Positions 46,866-60,744 of a stretch of 64,000 nucleotides of DNA are shown piece after piece (the first letter of the stretch is position 1; each line of letters begins with the position of its first letter). The translations under genes and the position numbers were made by a program. This stretch comes from Inia geoffrensis (Eukaryota; Chordata; Mammalia; Artiodactyla; Iniidae). The stretch lies in NCBI GenBank assembly GCA_036417435.1, contig CM070910.1:72896784-72960783 (forward strand), given 5' to 3'. A model generated the notes under the pieces. The model did not search any database. It was not told the origin of the DNA and saw only the letters and a list, made by a program, of their open reading frames with translations.

Positions 46866-48602
46866 TATTCAGGAAAAAACGCATACGCCCTTTTTGGCCA
46901 ACCAAGCAAGCCTGCAATGGAAATCCTCACTACAATGTAGTCTCACTTCGCACCGATCAAAAGGGCCGTCCGGAAAAAGTGTAAAATCCAGAGGGGCAGG
47001 ACAGGCCATTCAGAACGGTCAGCCTTGTTATGCTGATGGGCGGGTTGTAAATTGCAAACAGCCACTCTGGAGAAGTGGATGGTGTTTCCTGGAACAAAGA
47101 AAAAAACCAAGCTAGAGAGCCTACGGCACTTTCACTTACGGTGCTATAGATTCGGAATATTTAAATGAAAAAGACACAGGCACACCAAAGTTTAGGGCTG
47201 CTCTGTGTACGGGAATATTGACTATGGTACAGCTTCAATAACCCAGAAAGAAAAAAATGGATATAGAAGTTGTGGTACATCCCTACAATGGAATATCACT
47301 CAACAATGAAATCAATGGCAACAGACCAGTAGCAGCATAATGAGTGGATTTCGTTAAGATGTTTCTAAGTGAAACAAGGCAAACAGAAAAAGAAACATCA
47401 TAAGATATCATTAATACCGGGAATGTAAACACGGCTACGCATGAACTGCATTACAAAACACAACAGAGTCTCACATTTACAAAAGAAACTTATGCTAGCT
47501 TAAGGGGAAAGGAGAGTGGGGAGGCTGCATAGAACCAGAGGATGACATTAGGACAGATACCAATTCATAAGCCAAATATATATTAGACAAGACCTACTCC
47601 TTGCTCAACCAAATGGACTCAACACCCCGTATTCAAAACCTAGGAATATACCTGACTATGAATAAACTTAAAACCCATACATTTATAGGTCTCCATAAGA
47701 AAATCATTTGTGTACAGCAGCATACACACAGCAGTGTAAATAAGCTAAATCCCCTTATAAAAATAAATTTGAAAAAGAAAATACAAGGACTGTGAAATAG
47801 AGAGAAATTTTTAAATAAGTCCTTCAGGGCTTGTGAGGAATCTTGGGTTTACCACCTCTACATCCACAGCTGTGGGAGAGATAAGACTGGACACTTGGGG
47901 CTGATACTATTGGTGAGGGAATGCAGACCCTTTGAGGTAATGGTGCATGGTTCCCATTCCACGGGTCTCAAATGTCCACGTTTAAGGGATTTATCCTTCA
48001 GCTAATATATGCATGGAAAACCCAGAATATGGTCCACGAAGTGATCAGGCAAAATTTCTAAAACTCATCGCCATTTTCGCCCCGTGATACTGGAGTTTGC
48101 CGTTCCAGATGCGATATTAACATTTTCCCCACTTGGAGAGTCAGTGCCTTTGACCTCTTTTTTGGCACAGTTTGCAATTTCCGTGGGAGATGAACAGGAA
48201 TAAGGAGAACCAATGAGCGGCTAACTCGATGTGTTTGGACAGGCACATTGAACTCTGATTTCCCTACAGGAAGAAGAATTCACCAAAGGCTCAGCGTGCC
48301 ATACCGGAACGAGATTAGGGCCTGAATCAATTTTTCGGGTTTGCGGTCAGCTCACAAGAAAGCGAGTTGTGAAAAGGAGATTTTTGACACTGTAACTCAC
48401 AATCCTGCAGAGTTCCAAATGACGCCTATCATCCAAAAATTTATTGAAGGAAGGCTGTGAAAAGGACTTGAACGCGACGCAGAATTGCAGAAACCAGATA
48501 TCAGGTGGTAGATAAGAATTGCTCTGAAAGCGTAGGAAAAGAGGCAGCAGTTCGACAGTGATGCACTTGGCCAAAAAGGGCGTATGCGTTTTTTCCTGAA
48601 TA
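46866..48602 (+). repeat. Satellite monomer m28 (La-M1-R1)
   Basis: 1737 bp. L1-derived part 46913-47784. Counterpart of m10, sharing gacacaggcacacc. It ends in a 74-bp perfect palindrome. Confidence 0.95.
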
Positions 48603-50332
48603 TATTCAGGAAAAAACGCATACGCCCTTTTTGGCCAAGCAAGCAAGCCTGCAATGGAAATCCGCACTACAATGTAGTCTCACTTCGCACCGATCAAAAG
48701 GGCCGTCCGGAAAAAGTGTAAAATCCAGAGGGGCAGGACAGGCCATTCAGAACTGTCAGCCTTGTTATGCTGATGGGCGGGTTGTAAATTGCCAACAGCC
48801 ACTCTGGAGAAGTGGATGGTGTTTCCTGGAACAAAGAAAAAACCAAGCTAGAGAGCCTAGGGCACTTTCACTTACGGTGCTATAGATTCGGAAAATTAAA
48901 ATGAAAAAGACACAGCCACACCGAAGTTTAGGGCTGCTCTGTGTTCGGGAACCTTGACTATGGTACAACTTCAATAGCCCGGAAAGAGAAAAATGGATAT
49001 AGAAGCTGTGGTCCATCCCTACAAAGGAATATCACTCAACAATGAAATCAATGGCAACAGACCAGTAGCAGCATAATGAGTGGATTTAGTTACGATGATT
49101 CTAAGTGAAATAAGGCAAACAGAAAAAGAAACATCATAAGATATCACTAATACCGGGAATGTAAACACGGCTATGCATGAACTGCATTACAAAACACAAC
49201 AGAGTCTCACATTTACAAAAGAAACTAATGCTTGCTTAAGGGGAAAGGAGAGTGTGGTGGTTGCATAGAACCAGAGGTTGACATTAGGACAGATACCATT
49301 TCATAAGCCAAATATATATTAGACAAGAACTACTCCTTGCTCAACCAAATGGACTCAACACCCCGTATTCAAAACCTAAGAATATACCTGACTATGAATA
49401 AACTTAAAACCCATACATTTATAGGTCTCCATAAGAAAATCATTTGTGTACAGCAGCATACACACAGCAGTGTAAATAAGCTAAATCCCCTTATAAAAAT
49501 AAATTTGAAAAAGAAAATACAAGGACTGTGAAATAGAGAGAAATTCTTAAATAAGTCCTTCAGGGCTTGTGAGGAATCTTGGATTTACCACCTCTACATC
49601 CACAGCTGTGGGAGAGATAAGACTGGACACTTGGGGCTGATACTATTGGTGAGGGAATGCAGACCCTTTGAGGTAATGGTGCATGGTTCCACGGGTCTCA
49701 AATCTCCACGTTTAAGGGATTTATCCTTCAGCTAATATATGCATGGAAAACCCAGAATATGTTCCACGAAGTGATCAGGCAAAATTTCTAAAACTCATCG
49801 CCATTTTCGCCCCGTGATACTGGAGTTTGCCGTTCCAGATGCGATATTAACATTTTCCCAACTTGGAGAGTCAGTGCCTTTGACCTCTTTTTTGGCACAG
49901 TTCTCAATTTCCGTGGGAGATGAACAGGAATAAGGAGAACCAATGAGCGGCTAACTCGATGTGTTTGGACAGGCACATTGAACTCTGATTTCCCTACAGG
50001 AAGAAGAATTCACCAAAGGCTCAGCATGCCATACCGGAACGAGACTAGGGCCTGAATCAATTTTTCGGGTTTGCGGTCAGCTAACAAGAAAGCGAGTTGT
50101 GAAAAGGAGATTTTTGGCATTGTAACTCACAATACTGCAGAGTTCCAAATGACGCCTATCATCCAAAAATTTATTGAAGGAAGGCTGTGAAAAGGACTTG
50201 AACGCGACGCAGAATTGCAGAAACCAGATATCAGGTGGTAGATAAGAATTGCTCTGAAAGCGTAGGAAAAGAGGCAGCAGTTCGACAGTGATGCACTTGG
50301 CCAAAAACGGCGTATTCGTTTTTTCCTGAATA
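48603..50332 (+). repeat. Satellite monomer m29 (La-M2-R1)
   Basis: 1730 bp, with the 6-bp deletion. L1-derived part 48650-49520. Counterpart of m11, sharing gcattgtaac. Confidence 0.95.
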
Positions 50333-52069
50333 TATTCAGGAAAAAACGCATACGCCCTTTTTGGCCAAACAAGCAAGCCTGCAATGGAAATCCGCACTAC
50401 AATGAAGTCTCACTTCCCACCGATCAAAAGGGCCGTCTGAAAAAAGTGAAAAATCCAGAGAGGCAGGACAGCACATTCAGAACCGTCAGCCTTGTTATGC
50501 TGATGGGCGGGATGTAAATTGCCAACAGCCACTCTGGAGAAGTGGATGGTGTTTCCTGGAACAAAGAAAAAAACCAAGCTAGAGAGCCTAGGGCTCTTCC
50601 ACTTACGGTGCTATAGATTCGGAATATTTAAATGAAAAAGACACAGCCACACCAAAGTTTAGGGCTGCTCTGTGTACGGGAATCTTGACTATGGTACAGC
50701 TTCAATAACCCAGAAAGAAAAAAATGGATATAGAAGTTGTGGTACATCCCTACAATGGAATATCACTCAACAATGAAATCAATGGCAACATACCAGTAGC
50801 AGCATAATGAGTGGATTTCGTTAAGATGTTTCTAAGTGAAACAAGGCAAACAGAAAAAGAAACATCATAAGATATCACTAATACCGGGAATGTAAACACG
50901 GCTACGCATGAACTGCATTACAAAACACAACAGAGTCTCACATTTACAAAAGAAACTTATGCTAGCTTAAGGGGAAAGGAGAGTGGGGAGGCTGCATAGA
51001 ACCAGAGGATGACATTAGGACAGATACCAATTCATAAGCCAAATATATATTAGACAAGACCTACTCCTTGCTCAACCAAATGGACTCAACACCCCGTATT
51101 CAAAACCTAGGAATATACCTGACTATGAATAAACTTAAAACCCATACATTTATAGGTCTCCATAAGAAAATCATTTGTGTACAGCAGCATACACACAGCA
51201 GTGTAAATAAGCTAAATCCCCTTATAAAAATAAATTTGAAAAAGAAAATACAAGGACTGTGAAATAGAGAGAAATTTTTAAATAAGTCCTTCAGGGCTTG
51301 TGAGGAATCTTGGGTTTACCACCTCTACATCCACAGCTGTGGGAGAGATAAGACTGGACACTTGGGGCTGATACTATTGGTGAGGGAATGCAGACCCTTT
51401 GAGGTAATGGTGCATGGTTCCCATTCCACGGGTCTCAAATGTCCACGTCTAAGGGATTTATCCTTCAGCTAATATATGCATGGAAAACCCAGAATATGGT
51501 CCACGAAGTGATCAGGCAAAATTTCTAAAACTCATCGCCATTTTCGCCCCGTGATACTGGAGTTTGCCGTTCCAGATGTGATATTAACATTTTCCCCACT
51601 TGGAGAGTCAGTGCCTTTGACCTCTTTTTTGGCACAGTTTGCAATTTCCGTGGGAGATGAACAGGAATAAGGAGAACCAATGAGCGGCTAACTCGATGTG
51701 TTTGGACAGGCACATTGAACTCTGATTTCCCTACAGGAAGAAGAATTCACCAAAGGCTCAGCGTGCCATACCGGAACGAGATTAGGGCCTGAATCAATTT
51801 TTCGGGTTTGCGGTCAGCTCACAAGAAAGCGAGTTGTGAAAAGGAGATTTTTGACACTGTAACTCACAATCCTGCAGAGTTCCAAATGACGCCTATCATC
51901 CAAAAATTTATTGAAGGAAGGCTGTGAAAAGGACTTGAACGCGACGCAGAATTGCAGAAACCAGATATCAGGTGGTAGATAAGAATTGCTCTGAAAGCGT
52001 AGGAAAAGAGGCAGCAGTTCGACAGTGATGCACTTGGCCAAAAAGGGCGTATGCGTTTTTTCCTGAATA
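50333..52069 (+). repeat. Satellite monomer m30 (Lb-M1-R1)
   Basis: 1737 bp. L1-derived part 50380-51251. Counterpart of m12, sharing cctagggctcttcc. Confidence 0.95.
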
Positions 52070-53799
52070 TATTCAGGAAAAAACGCATACGCCCTTTTTG
52101 GCCAAGCAAGCAAGCCTGCAATGGAAATCCGCACTACAATGTAGTCTCACTTCGCACCGATCAAAAGGGCCGTCCGGAAAAAGTGTAAAATCCAGAGGGG
52201 CAGGACAGGCCATTCAGAACTGTCAGCCTTGTTATGCTGATGGGCGGGTTGTAAATTGCCAACAGCCACTCTGGAGAAGTGGATGGTGTTTCCTGGAACA
52301 AAGAAAAAACCAAGCTAGAGAGCCTAGGGCACTTTCACTTACGGTGCTATAGATTCGGAAAATTAAAATGAAAAAGACACAGCCACACCGAAGTTTAGGG
52401 CTGCTCTGTGTTCGGGAACCTTGACTATGGTACAACTTCAATAGCCCGGAAAGAGAAAAATGGATATAGAAGCTGTGGTCCATCCCTACAAAGGAATATC
52501 ACTCAACAATGAAATCAATGGCAACAGACCAGTAGCAGCATAATGAGTGGATTTAGTTACGATGATTCTAAGTGAAATAAGGCAAACAGAAAAAGAAACA
52601 TCATAAGATATCACTAATACCGGGAATGTAAACACGGCTATGCATGAACTGCATTACAAAACACAACAGAGTCTCACATTTACAAAAGAAACTAATGCTT
52701 GCTTAAGGGGAAAGGAGAGTGTGGTGGTTGCATAGAACCAGAGGTTGACATTAGGACAGATACCATTTCATAAGCCAAATATATATTAGACAAGAACTAC
52801 TCCTTGCTCAACCAAATGGACTCAACACCCCGTATTCAAAACCTAAGAATATACCTGACTATGAATAAACTTAAAACCCATACATTTATAGGTCTCCATA
52901 AGAAAATCATTTGTGTACAGCAGCATACACACAGCAGTGTAAATAAGCTAAATCCCCTTATAAAAATAAATTTGAAAAAGAAAATACAAGGACTGTGAAA
53001 TAGAGAGAAATTCTTAAATAAGTCCTTCAGGGCTTGTGAGGAATCTTGGATTTACCACCTCTACATCCACAGCTGTGGGAGAGATAAGACTGGACACTTG
53101 GGGCTGATACTATTGGTGAGGGAATGCAGACCCTTTGAGGTAATGGTGCATGGTTCCACGGGTCTCAAATCTCCACGTTTAAGGGATTTATCCTTCAGCT
53201 AATATATGCATGGAAAACCCAGAATATGTTCCACGAAGTGATCAGGCAAAATTTCTAAAACTCATCGCCATTTTCGCCCCGTGATACTGGAGTTTGCCGT
53301 TCCAGATGCGATATTAACATTTTCCCAACTTGGAGAGTCAGTGCCTTTGACCTCTTTTTTGGCACAGTTCTCAATTTCCGTGGGAGATGAACAGGAATAA
53401 GGAGAACCAATGAGCGGCTAACTCGATGTGTTTGGACAGGCACATTGAACTCTGATTTCCCTACAGGAAGAAGAATTCACCAAAGGCTCAGCATGCCATA
53501 CCGGAACGAGACTAGGGCCTGAATCAATTTTTCGGGTTTGCGGTCAGCTAACAAGAAAGCGAGTTGTGAAAAGGAGATTTTTGGCACTGTAACTCACAAT
53601 ACTGCAGAGTTCCAAATGACGCCTATCATCCAAAAATTTATTGAAGGAAGGCTGTGAAAAGGACTTGAACGCGACGCAGAATTGCAGAAACCAGATATCA
53701 GGTGGTAGATAAGAATTGCTCTGAAAGCGTAGGAAAAGAGGCAGCAGTTCGACAGTGATGCACTTGGCCAAAAACGGCGTATTCGTTTTTTCCTGAATA
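52070..53799 (+). repeat. Satellite monomer m31 (La-M2-R1)
   Basis: 1730 bp, with the 6-bp deletion. L1-derived part 52117-52987. Counterpart of m13. Confidence 0.95.
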
Positions 53800-55535
53800 T
53801 ATTCAGGAAAAAACGCATACGCCCTTTTTGGCCAAACAAGCAAGCCTGCAATGGAAATCCGCACTACAATGAAGTCTCACTTCCCACCGATCAAAAGGGC
53901 CGTCTGAAAAAAGTGAAAAATCCAGAGAGGCAGGACAGCACATTCAGAACCGTCAGCCTTGTTATGCTGATGGGCGGGATGTAAATTGCCAACAGCCACT
54001 CTGGAGAAGTGGATGGTGTTTCCTGGAACAAAGAAAAAAACCAAGCTAGAGAGCCTAGGGCACTTCCACTTACGGTGCTATAGATTCGGAATATTTAAAT
54101 GAAAAAGACACAGCCACACCAAAGTTTAGGGCTGCTCTGTGTACGGGAATCTTGACTATGGTACAGCTTCAATAACCCAGAAAGAAAAAAATGGATATAG
54201 AAGTTGTGGTACATCCCTACAATGGAATATCACTCAACAATGAAATCAATGGCAACATACCAGTAGCAGCATAATGAGTGGATTTCGTTAAGATGTTTCT
54301 AAGTGAAACAAGGCAAACAGAAAAAGAAACATCATAAGATATCACTAATACCGGGAATGTAAACACGGCTACGCATGAACTGCATTACAAAACACAACAG
54401 AGTCTCACATTTACAAAAGAAACTTATGCTTGCTTAAGGGGAAAGGAGAGTGGGGAGGTTGCATAGAACCAGAGGATGACATTAGGACAGATACCATTCC
54501 ATAAGCCAAATATATATTAGACAAGACCTACTCCTTGCTCAACCAAATGGACTCAACACCTCGTATTCAAAACCTAGGAATATTCCTGACTATGAATAAA
54601 CTTAAAACCCATACATTTATAGGTCTCCATAAGAAAATCATTTGTGTACAGCAGCATACACACAGCAGTGTAAATTAGCTAAATCCCCTTATAAAAATAA
54701 ATTTGAAAAAGAAAATACAGGACTGTGAAATAGAGAGAAATTTTTAAATAAGTCCTTCAGGGCTTGTGTGGAATCTTGGATTTACCACCTCTACATCCAC
54801 AGCTGTTGGAGAGATAAGACTGGACTCTTGGGGCTGATACTATTGGTGAGGGAATGCAGACCGTTTGAGGTAATGGTGCATGGTTCCAATTCCACGGGTC
54901 CCAAATCTCCACGTTTAAGGGATTTATCCTTCAGCTAAAATATGGATGGAAATCCCAGAATATGGTCCACGAAGTGATCAGGCAAAATTTCTAAAACTCA
55001 TCGCCATTTTCGCCACGTGATAATGGAGTTTGCCGTTCCAGATGCGATATTAACGTTCTCCCCACTTGGAGAGTCAGTGCCTTTGACCTGTTGTTTGGCA
55101 CACTTTGCAGTTTCGGTGGAAGATGAACAGGAATAAGGAGAACCAATGAGCGGCTAACTCGATGTGTTTGCACAGGCACATTGAACTCTGATTTCCCTAC
55201 AGGAAGAAGAATTCACCGAAGGCTCAGCGTGCCATACCGGAACGAGATTAGTGCCTGAATCAATTCTTCGGGTTTGCGGTCAGCTCACAAGAAAGCGAGT
55301 TGAGAAAAGGAGATTTTTGGCACTGTAACTCACAATCCTGCAGAGTTCCAAATGACGCCTATCATACAAAAATTTATTGAAGGAAGGCTGTGAAGAGGAA
55401 TTGAACGCGACGCAGAATTGCAGAAACCAGATATCAAGTGTTCGATAAGAATTGCTCTGAAAACGTAGGAAAAGAGGCAGCAGTTCGACAGTGATGCACT
55501 TGGCCAAAAAGCACGTATACGTTTTTTCCTGAATA
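53800..55535 (+). repeat. Satellite monomer m32 (Lb-M1-R2)
   Basis: 1736 bp. L1-derived part 53847-54718. Counterpart of m14, sharing gtgtttgcacagg. Confidence 0.95.
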
Positions 55536-57270
55536 TATTCAGGAAAAAACGCATACGCCCTTTTTGGCCAACCAAGCAAGCCTGCAATGGAAATCCGCAC
55601 TACAATGAAGTCTCACTTCCCACCGATCAAAAGGGCCGTCCGAAAAAAGTGTAAAATCCAGAGAGGCAGGACAGGACATTCAGAACAGTCAGCCTTGTTA
55701 TGCTGATGGGCGGGATGTAAATTGCCAACAGCCACTCTGGAGAAGTGGATGGTGTTTCCTGGAAAAAGAGAAAACCAAGCTAGAGAGCCTAGGGCACTTC
55801 CACTTATGGTGCTATAGATTCGGAAAATTTAAATGAAAAAGACACAGCCACACCAAAGTTTGGGGCTGCTCTGTGTACGGGAACCTTGACTATGGTACAA
55901 CTTCAATAGCCCAGAAAGAGAAAAATGTATATAGAAGTTGTGGTACATCCCTACAATGGAATATCACTCAACAATGAAATCAATGGCAACAGACCAGTAG
56001 CAGCATAATGAGTGGATTTAGTTACTATGATTCTAAGTGAAATAAGGCACACAGAAAAAGAAACATCATAAGATATCACTAATACCGGGAATGTAAACAC
56101 GGCTACGCATGAACTGCATTACAAAACACAACGGAGTCTCACATTTACAAAAGAAACTTATGCTTGCTTAAGGGGAAAGGAGAGTGGGGAGGCTGCATAG
56201 AACCAGAGGTTGACATTAGGACAGATACCATTCCATAAGCCAAATGTATTTTAGACAAGACCTACTCCTTGCTCAACCATATGGACTCAACACCCAGTAT
56301 TCAAAACCTAGGAATATACCTGACTATGAATAAACTTAAAACCCATACATTTATAGGTATCCATAAGAAAATCATTTGTGTACAGCGGCGTGCACACAGC
56401 AGTGTAAAGAAGATAAATCTCCTTATAAAAATAAATTTGAAAAAGAAAACACAAGGACTGTGAAATAGAGAGAAATTCTTAAATAAGTCCTTCAGGGCTT
56501 GTAAGGAATCTTGTATTTACCAGCTCTACATCCACAGCTGTGTGAAAGATAAGACTGGACACTTGGGGCTGATACTATTGGTGAGGGAATGCAGACCGTT
56601 TGAGGTAATGGTGCATGGTTCCAATTCCACGGGTCCCAAATCTCCACGTTTCAGGGATTTATCCTTCAGCTAAAATATGCATGGAAAACCCCGAATATGG
56701 TCCACGAAGTGATCAGGCAAAATTTCTAAAACTCATCACCATTTTCGCCCCGTGATAATGGAGTTTGCCGTTCCAGATGCGATATTAACGTTCTCCCCAC
56801 TTGGAGAGTCAGTGCCTTTGACCTGTTGTTTGGCACACTTTGCAATTTCGGTGGAAGATGAACAGGAATAAGGAGAACAAATGAGCGGCTAACTCGATGT
56901 GTTCGGACAGGCACATTGAACTCTGATTTCCCTACAGGAAGAAGAATTCACCGAAGGCTCAGCGTGCCATACCGGAACGAGATTAGTGCCTGAATCAATT
57001 CTTCGGGTTTGCGGTCAGCTCACAAGAAAGCGAGTTGAGAAAAGGAGATTTTTGGCACTGTAACTCACAATCCTGCAGAGTTCCAAATGACGCCTATCAT
57101 ACAAAAATTTATTGAAGGAAGGCTGTGAAGAGGACTTGAACGCGACGCAGAATTGCAGAAACCAGATATCAAGTGTTAGATAAGAATTGCTCTGAAAACG
57201 TAGGAAAAGAGGCAGCAGTTCGACAGTGATGCACTTGGCCAAAAAGCGCGTATACGTTTTTTCCTGAATA
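55536..57270 (+). repeat. Satellite monomer m33 (Lc-M2-R2)
   Basis: 1735 bp. L1-derived part 55583-56452. Counterpart of m15; it keeps cgccccgtgataatgg, which separates it from m19 and m37. Confidence 0.95.
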
Positions 57271-59007
57271 TATTCAGGAAAAAACGCATACGCCCTTTTT
57301 GGCCAACCAAGCAAGCCTGCAATGGAAATCCGCACTACAATGAAGTCTCACTTCCCACCGATCAAAAGGGCCGTCCGAAAAAAGTGTAAAATCCAGAGAG
57401 GCAGGACAGGACATTCAGAACAGTCAGCCTTGTTATGCTGATGGGCGGGATGTAAATTGTCAACAGCCACTCTGGAGAAGTGGATGATGTTTCCTAGAAC
57501 AAAGAAAAAAACCAAGCTAGAGAGCCTAGGGCACTTTCACTTACGGTGCTATAGATTCGGAATATTTAAATGAAAAAGACACAGCCACACCAAAGTTTAG
57601 GGCTGCTCTGTGTACGGGAATATTGACTATGGTACAGCTTCAATAACCCAGAAAGAAAAAAATGGATATAGAAGTTGTGGTACATCCCTACAATGGAATA
57701 TCACTCAACAATGAAATCAATGGCAACAGACCAGTAGCAGCATAATGAGTGGATTTCGTTAAGATGTTTCTAAGTGAAACAAGGCAAACAGAAAAAGAAA
57801 CATCATAAGATATCACTAATACCGGGAATGTAAACACGGCTCCGCATGAACTGCATTACAAAACACAACAGAGTCTCACATTTACAAAAGAAACTTATGC
57901 TAGCTTAAGGGGAAAGGAGAGTGGGGAGGCTGCATAGAACCAGAGGATGACATTAGGACAGATAACAATTCATAAGCCAAATATATATTAGACAAGACCT
58001 ACTCCTTGCTCAACCAAATGGACTCAACACCCCGTATTCAAAACCTAGGAATATACCTGACTATGAATAAACTTAAAACCCATACATTTATAGGTCTCCA
58101 TAAGAAAATCATTTGTGTACAACAGCATACACACAGCAGTGTAAATAAGCTAAATCCCCTTATAAAAATAAATTTGAAAAAGAAAATACAAGGACTGTGA
58201 AATAGAGAGAAATTTTTAAATAAGTCCTTCAGGGCTTGTGAGGAATCTTGGATTTACCACCTCTACATCCACAGCTGTGGGAGAGATAAGACTGGACACT
58301 TGGGGCTGATACTATTGGTGAGGGAATGCAGACCCTTTGAGGTAATGGTGCATGGTTCCCATTCCACGGGTCTCAAATGTCCACGTTTAAGGGATTTATC
58401 CTTCAGCTAATATATGCATGGAAAACCCAGAATATGGTCCACGAAGTGATCAGGCAAAATTTCTAAAACTCATCGCCATTTTCGCCCCGTGATACTGGAG
58501 TTTGCCGTTCCAGATGCGATATTAACATTTTCCCAACTTGGAGAGTCAGTGCCTTTGACCTCTTTTTTGGCACAGTTTGCAATTTCCGTGGGAGATGAAC
58601 AGGAATAAGGAGAACCAATGAGCGGCTAACTCGATGTGTTTGGACAGGCACATTAAACTCTGATTTCCCTACAGGAAGAAGAATTCACCAAAGGCTCAGC
58701 GTGCCATACCGGAACGAGATTAGGGCCTGAATCAATTTTTCGGGTTTGCGGTCAGCTCACAAGAAAGCGAGTTGTGAAAAGGAGATTTTTGACACTGTAA
58801 CTCACAATACTGCAGAGTTCCAAATGACGCCTATCATCCAAAAATTTATTGAAGGAAGGCTGTGAAAAGGACTTGAACGCGACGCAGAATTGCAGAAACC
58901 AGATATCAGGTGGTAGATAAGAATTGCTCTGAAAGCGTAGGAAAAGAGGCAGCAGTTCGACAGTGATGCACTTGGCCAAAAAGGGCGTATGCGTTTTTTC
59001 CTGAATA
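57271..59007 (+). repeat. Satellite monomer m34 (Lc-M1-R1)
   Basis: 1737 bp. L1-derived part 57318-58189. Counterpart of m16. It has the unpatched Lc left end (gtccgaaaaaagtg), which supports reading m20 as the altered copy. Confidence 0.95.
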
Positions 59008-60744
59008 TATTCAGGAAAAAACGCATACGCCCTTTTTGGCCTACCAAGCAAGCCTGCAATGGAAATCCGCACTACAATGTAGTCTCACTTCGCACCGATC
59101 AAAAGGGCCGTCCGGAAAAAGTGTAAAATCCAGAGGGGCAGGACAGGCCATTCAGAACGGTCAGCCTTGTTATGCTGATGGGCGGGTTGTAAATTGCCAA
59201 CAGCCACTCTGGAGAAGTGGATGGTGTTTCCTGGAACAAAGAAAAAAACCAAGCTAGAGAGCCTAGGGCACTTTCACTTACGGTGCTATAGATTCGGAAA
59301 ATTAAAATGAAAAAGACACAGCCACACCGAAGTTTAGGGCTGCTCTGTGTTCGGGAACCTTGACTATGGTACAACTTCAATAGCCCAGAAAGAGAAAAAT
59401 GGATATAGAAGCTGTGGTCCATCCCTACAAAGGAATATCACTCAACAATGAAATCAATGGCAACAGACCAGTAGCAGCATAATGAGTGGATTTAGTTACG
59501 ATGATTCTAAGTGAAATAAGGCAAACAGAAAAAGAAACATCATAAGATATCACTAATACCGGGAATGTAAACACGGCTATGCATGAACTGCATTACAAAA
59601 CACAACAGAGTCTCACATTTACAAAAGAAACTAATGCTTGCTTAAGGGGAAAGGAGAGTGTGGAGGTTGCATAGAACCAGAGGTTGACATTAGGACAGAT
59701 ACCATTTCATAAGCCAAATATATATTAGACAAGAACTACTCCTTGCTCAACCAAATGGACTCAACACCCCGTATTCAAAACCTAAGAATATACCTGACTA
59801 TGAATAAACTTAAAACCCATACATTTATAGGTCTCCATAAGAAAATCATTTGTGTACAGCAGCATACACACAGCAGTGTAAATAAGCTAAATCCCCTTAT
59901 AAAAATAAATTTGAAAAAGAAAATACAAGGACTGTGAAATAGAGAGAAATTCTTAAATAAGTCCTTCAGGGCTTGTGAGGAATCTTGGATTTACCACCTC
60001 TACATCCACAGCTGTGGGAGAGATAAGACTGGACACTTGGGGCTGATACTATTGGTGAGGGAATGCAGACCCTTTGAGGTAATGGTGCATGGTTCCCATT
60101 TCACGGGTCTCAAATCTCCACGTTTAAGGGATTTATCCTTCAGCTAATATATGCATGGAAAACCCAGAATATGTTCCACAAAGTGATCAGGCAAAATTTC
60201 TAAAACTCATCGCCATTTTCGCCCCGTGATACTGGAGTTTGCCGTTCCAGATGCGATATTAACATTTTCCCAACTTGGAGAGTCAGTGCCTTTGACCTCT
60301 TTTTTGGCACAGTTCTCAATTTCCGTGGGAGATGAACAGGAATAAGGAGAACCAATGAGCGGCTAACTCGATGTGTTTGGACAGGCACATTGAACTCTGA
60401 TTTCCCTACAGGAAGAAGAATTCACCAAAGGCTCAGCATGCCATACCGGAACGAGATTAGGGCCTGAATCAATTTTTCGGTTTTGCGGTCAGCTAACAAG
60501 AAAGCGAGTTGTGAAAAGGAGATTTTTGGCACTGTAACTCACAATACTGCAGAGTTCCAAATGACGCCTATCATCCAAAAATTTATTGAAGGAAGGCTGT
60601 GAAAAGGACTTGAACGCGACGCAGAATTGCAGAAACCAGATATCAGGTGGTAGATAAGAATTGCTCTGAAAGCGTAGGAAAAGAGGCAGCAGTTCGACAG
60701 TGATGCACTTGGCCAAAAACGGCGTATGCGTTTTTTCCTGAATA
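59008..60744 (+). repeat. Satellite monomer m35 (La-M2-R1)
   Basis: 1737 bp. L1-derived part 59055-59926. Counterpart of m17, sharing cccatttcacggg and tcggttttgcgg. Confidence 0.95.
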